64,000 nucleotides of DNA from Anaerococcus mediterraneensis (lineage in GTDB: Bacteria > Bacillota > Clostridia > Tissierellales > Peptoniphilaceae). Location: positions 1,860,001 to 1,924,000 of the forward strand of contig NZ_LT635772.1 in assembly GCF_900128415.1 (NCBI RefSeq). Reading direction: 5' to 3'. Positions 62,651 through 64,000 of this stretch are shown piece by piece. The notes under the pieces are model-generated. The model was not told where the DNA came from. It saw only the letters and a list, made by a program, of their open reading frames with translations, and searched no databases. The stretch's first letter is position 1; each line of letters starts with the position of its first letter. The translations under genes were made by a program, and so were the position numbers.

Positions 62651-62723
62651 TGGTCGACTAAGGGCGAATCCCCGCTTGGAGAAATCTATTTTCTTTATTT
62701 GCTTTGGAAATTAAAAATCATTA

Positions 62724-62753
62724 AAAAAGAGATGGCTATTCCATCTCTTTTTT
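62724..62753. terminator. bidirectional terminator at the murJ 3' end
   Basis: AGAGATGG-CTATT-CCATCTCT (62728-62748), flanked by an A-run and a T-run. On the minus strand it follows the murJ stop directly. Confidence 0.85.
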
Positions 62754-64000
62754 TAGTAATTCTTTTTTCTTTTTCTCTTTGCCACTCTTTTTGGATTTTG
62801 TTTTTTGCCTGATATCTTATGGTAAAGTTTATTTACTAGGTCCATGACTTCTGGGATCCTTGCTATAAGGATCAAGAATACATACACTAAACCTGCTATA
62901 GCTATTGATAATAATAGTGATGTGATATGGCCAGTCCTTGCATCAAAAAAGTTGTGGACTTTGCTTGCAAGAAATGCCATTATGGCTGTGGCAAGTCCTA
63001 TTTTTATAAGCGATATGAGAGCCTGTCTAAATTTAAAAGATCCAAAATTGTCCCTAAATTTATAAAGCATGGTCATCGATCCTATGGCTGTGGATAAGAC
63101 TGTAGCATAGGCTAGACCTGCTAGATCAAAGTATTTTATAAAGATAAAATTCATGCCTATATTTAGGATTTGTTGGATTACAACTATTATTACCGGAGTT
63201 TTTGAATCACCTACTGCATAAAATCCCCTATCGATAACATCAGTTAGGGATTGGAAGATTATATAGGGAGCGTAGGCAAAAAGTAGGCTTGCTACTATGA
63301 TTGTATCATCATTTGTAAAGGCCTTTCTCTCAAAAACTAGCTGGATAATTGGTTCTGACAAAACCATCATGCCGATTGTAGCTGGTATAACAAGGCTCAT
63401 AGTTGTGACAACTGCTGATGATATGTTTTCTTTCATCTTTTCTATGTGCCCTGCCTGGCCCAATTGTGCAATCTTTGGAAAGATCGCTGTAGTGACAGAT
63501 ACTGTGATGACTCCTGTTATCAAGGTCAGCATGGTTTTGGAATAGAAAAGTTTGGCTACAGATGCCTTGCCAAAAAAGGCTGATGCCATAGAGTTGTCTG
63601 CTATTATGGATAGCTCGCCTGCTGCTGATGATATTATGATTGGGATTGCAATTATCATCAAGTTTTTTACATATTTGTTATGGATATCTACAAAACGGCT
63701 ATGTTTGTAGCCTGCTTGTCTTACCGCCTTTGGAAAGAGCATATACTGCAAAACATTGCCCAAAAGAGCCCCTATGATCAACAAATAAGGATTGCCTGTG
63801 ATGCCTGTCAGTACTGTGAAAATTATAATGACAATATTCATCAAGATTCCTGTAATGGCAGGATCAAAGAAATTGCCCTTGAGGTTTAAATACCCCCTAA
63901 AAATCGCAGAATAAAGATAGGCAAATACTGCAAACATCATTATTCTTGTGTAGTTTGTCGCAAGATCTAGCCATTCCCCTTCAAGGTCAGGGCTTAGGAT
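62753..64000 (-). CDS. murJ: lipid II flippase MurJ, C-terminal part (cut by window edge)
   Basis: A 415-codon open frame continuing past the right edge. It shows many transmembrane helices and MVF/MurJ motifs: TNYTRIMMFAVFAYLYSAI, GYLNLKGNFFDPAI, GKASVAKLFYSKTMLTL, DRGFYAVGDSKTPV. The C-terminus is a long basic tail (KRVAKRKRKKNY). MurJ flips lipid II across the membrane for peptidoglycan synthesis. The N-terminal helices are missing only because of the window edge. Confidence 0.92.
   Translation of the reverse strand: MLSPDLEGEWLDLATNYTRIMMFAVFAYLYSAIFRGYLNLKGNFFDPAITGILMNIVIIIFTVLTGITGNPYLLIIGALLGNVLQYMLFPKAVRQAGYKHSRFVDIHNKYVKNLMIIAIPIIISSAAGELSIIADNSMASAFFGKASVAKLFYSKTMLTLITGVITVSVTTAIFPKIAQLGQAGHIEKMKENISSAVVTTMSLVIPATIGMMVLSEPIIQLVFERKAFTNDDTIIVASLLFAYAPYIIFQSLTDVIDRGFYAVGDSKTPVIIVVIQQILNIGMNFIFIKYFDLAGLAYATVLSTAIGSMTMLYKFRDNFGSFKFRQALISLIKIGLATAIMAFLASKVHNFFDARTGHITSLLLSIAIAGLVYVFLILIARIPEVMDLVNKLYHKISGKKQNPKRVAKRKRKKNY

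Noticed and set aside
62106..62812. Short plus-strand frames in the repeat array
   Set aside because: They come from the repeat units themselves, and differ between copies in ways not expected of coding DNA.
1..64000. CRISPR arrays, rRNA operon or replication origin
   Set aside because: No regularly spaced short repeats with unique spacers, no rRNA sequence and no dnaA-box cluster were noticed on reading.

Overview
The window is AT-rich, densely packed DNA from a low-GC, Gram-positive, strictly anaerobic Firmicute. The gene content fits best a Peptoniphilaceae-type anaerobic coccus such as Anaerococcus: an A-type flavoprotein for oxygen or NO defence, two acyl-CoA dehydrogenases, giant InlB/Cna-B surface proteins, strong AAGGAGG ribosome sites and a T-box. 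This placement is inferred from content; no marker gene was compared.

Layout. 0-7 kb: the start of an acyl-CoA dehydrogenase, an FprA flavoprotein, an IS200 element, then an aldehyde dehydrogenase, a NUDIX hydrolase, RidA, a VanY-type carboxypeptidase and two unknown membrane proteins. 7-12 kb: an overlapping ispE-murI-ppx-ppk1 run. 12-14.6 kb: a T-box-controlled polar amino-acid ABC transporter, then tRNA-Leu(AAG). 14.6-19 kb: a decayed prophage with hicB, a dead hicA, a second hicA stub, an N-truncated portal gene, frameshifted genes and a tRNA-Ser-like relic. 19-30.4 kb: an eleven-gene minus-strand operon with a divergent MerR regulator. 30.4-32.7 kb: hisS, a conserved protein and tRNA-Cys and tRNA-Gly. 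33-43 kb: a MATE pump, a Bce-type two-component/ABC peptide-resistance module, a long palindromic element and a MarR-controlled heterodimeric ABC exporter. 43.5-59.2 kb: two giant surface-protein genes one base apart. 59.4-62 kb: a MoxR/VWA pair. 62-62.75 kb: an intergenic repeat array. 62.75-64 kb: the 3' part of murJ.

The most interesting system is the 19-30 kb operon. Its genes spell a complete reductive route from uracil (or thymine) to a short-chain acid: PreT/PreA, dihydropyrimidinase, N-carbamoyl-beta-alanine amidohydrolase, class III CoA-transferase, two adjacent beta-alanyl-CoA ammonia-lyase-like hotdog proteins, and an acyl-CoA dehydrogenase that could reduce acryloyl-CoA. A split ThrE-type transporter and a DUF1097 membrane protein sit inside it. 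If read correctly, uracil becomes propionate (and thymine isobutyrate) plus ammonia and CO2, consuming two electron pairs, so the pyrimidine would act as an electron sink. The two lyase-like subunits each lack the conserved half-site the other retains, which suggests an obligate heteromer.

The giant surface operon is the second item of note: about 15.5 kb, two tandem secreted repeat proteins, only the second with a (non-canonical NPKTG) sortase signal.
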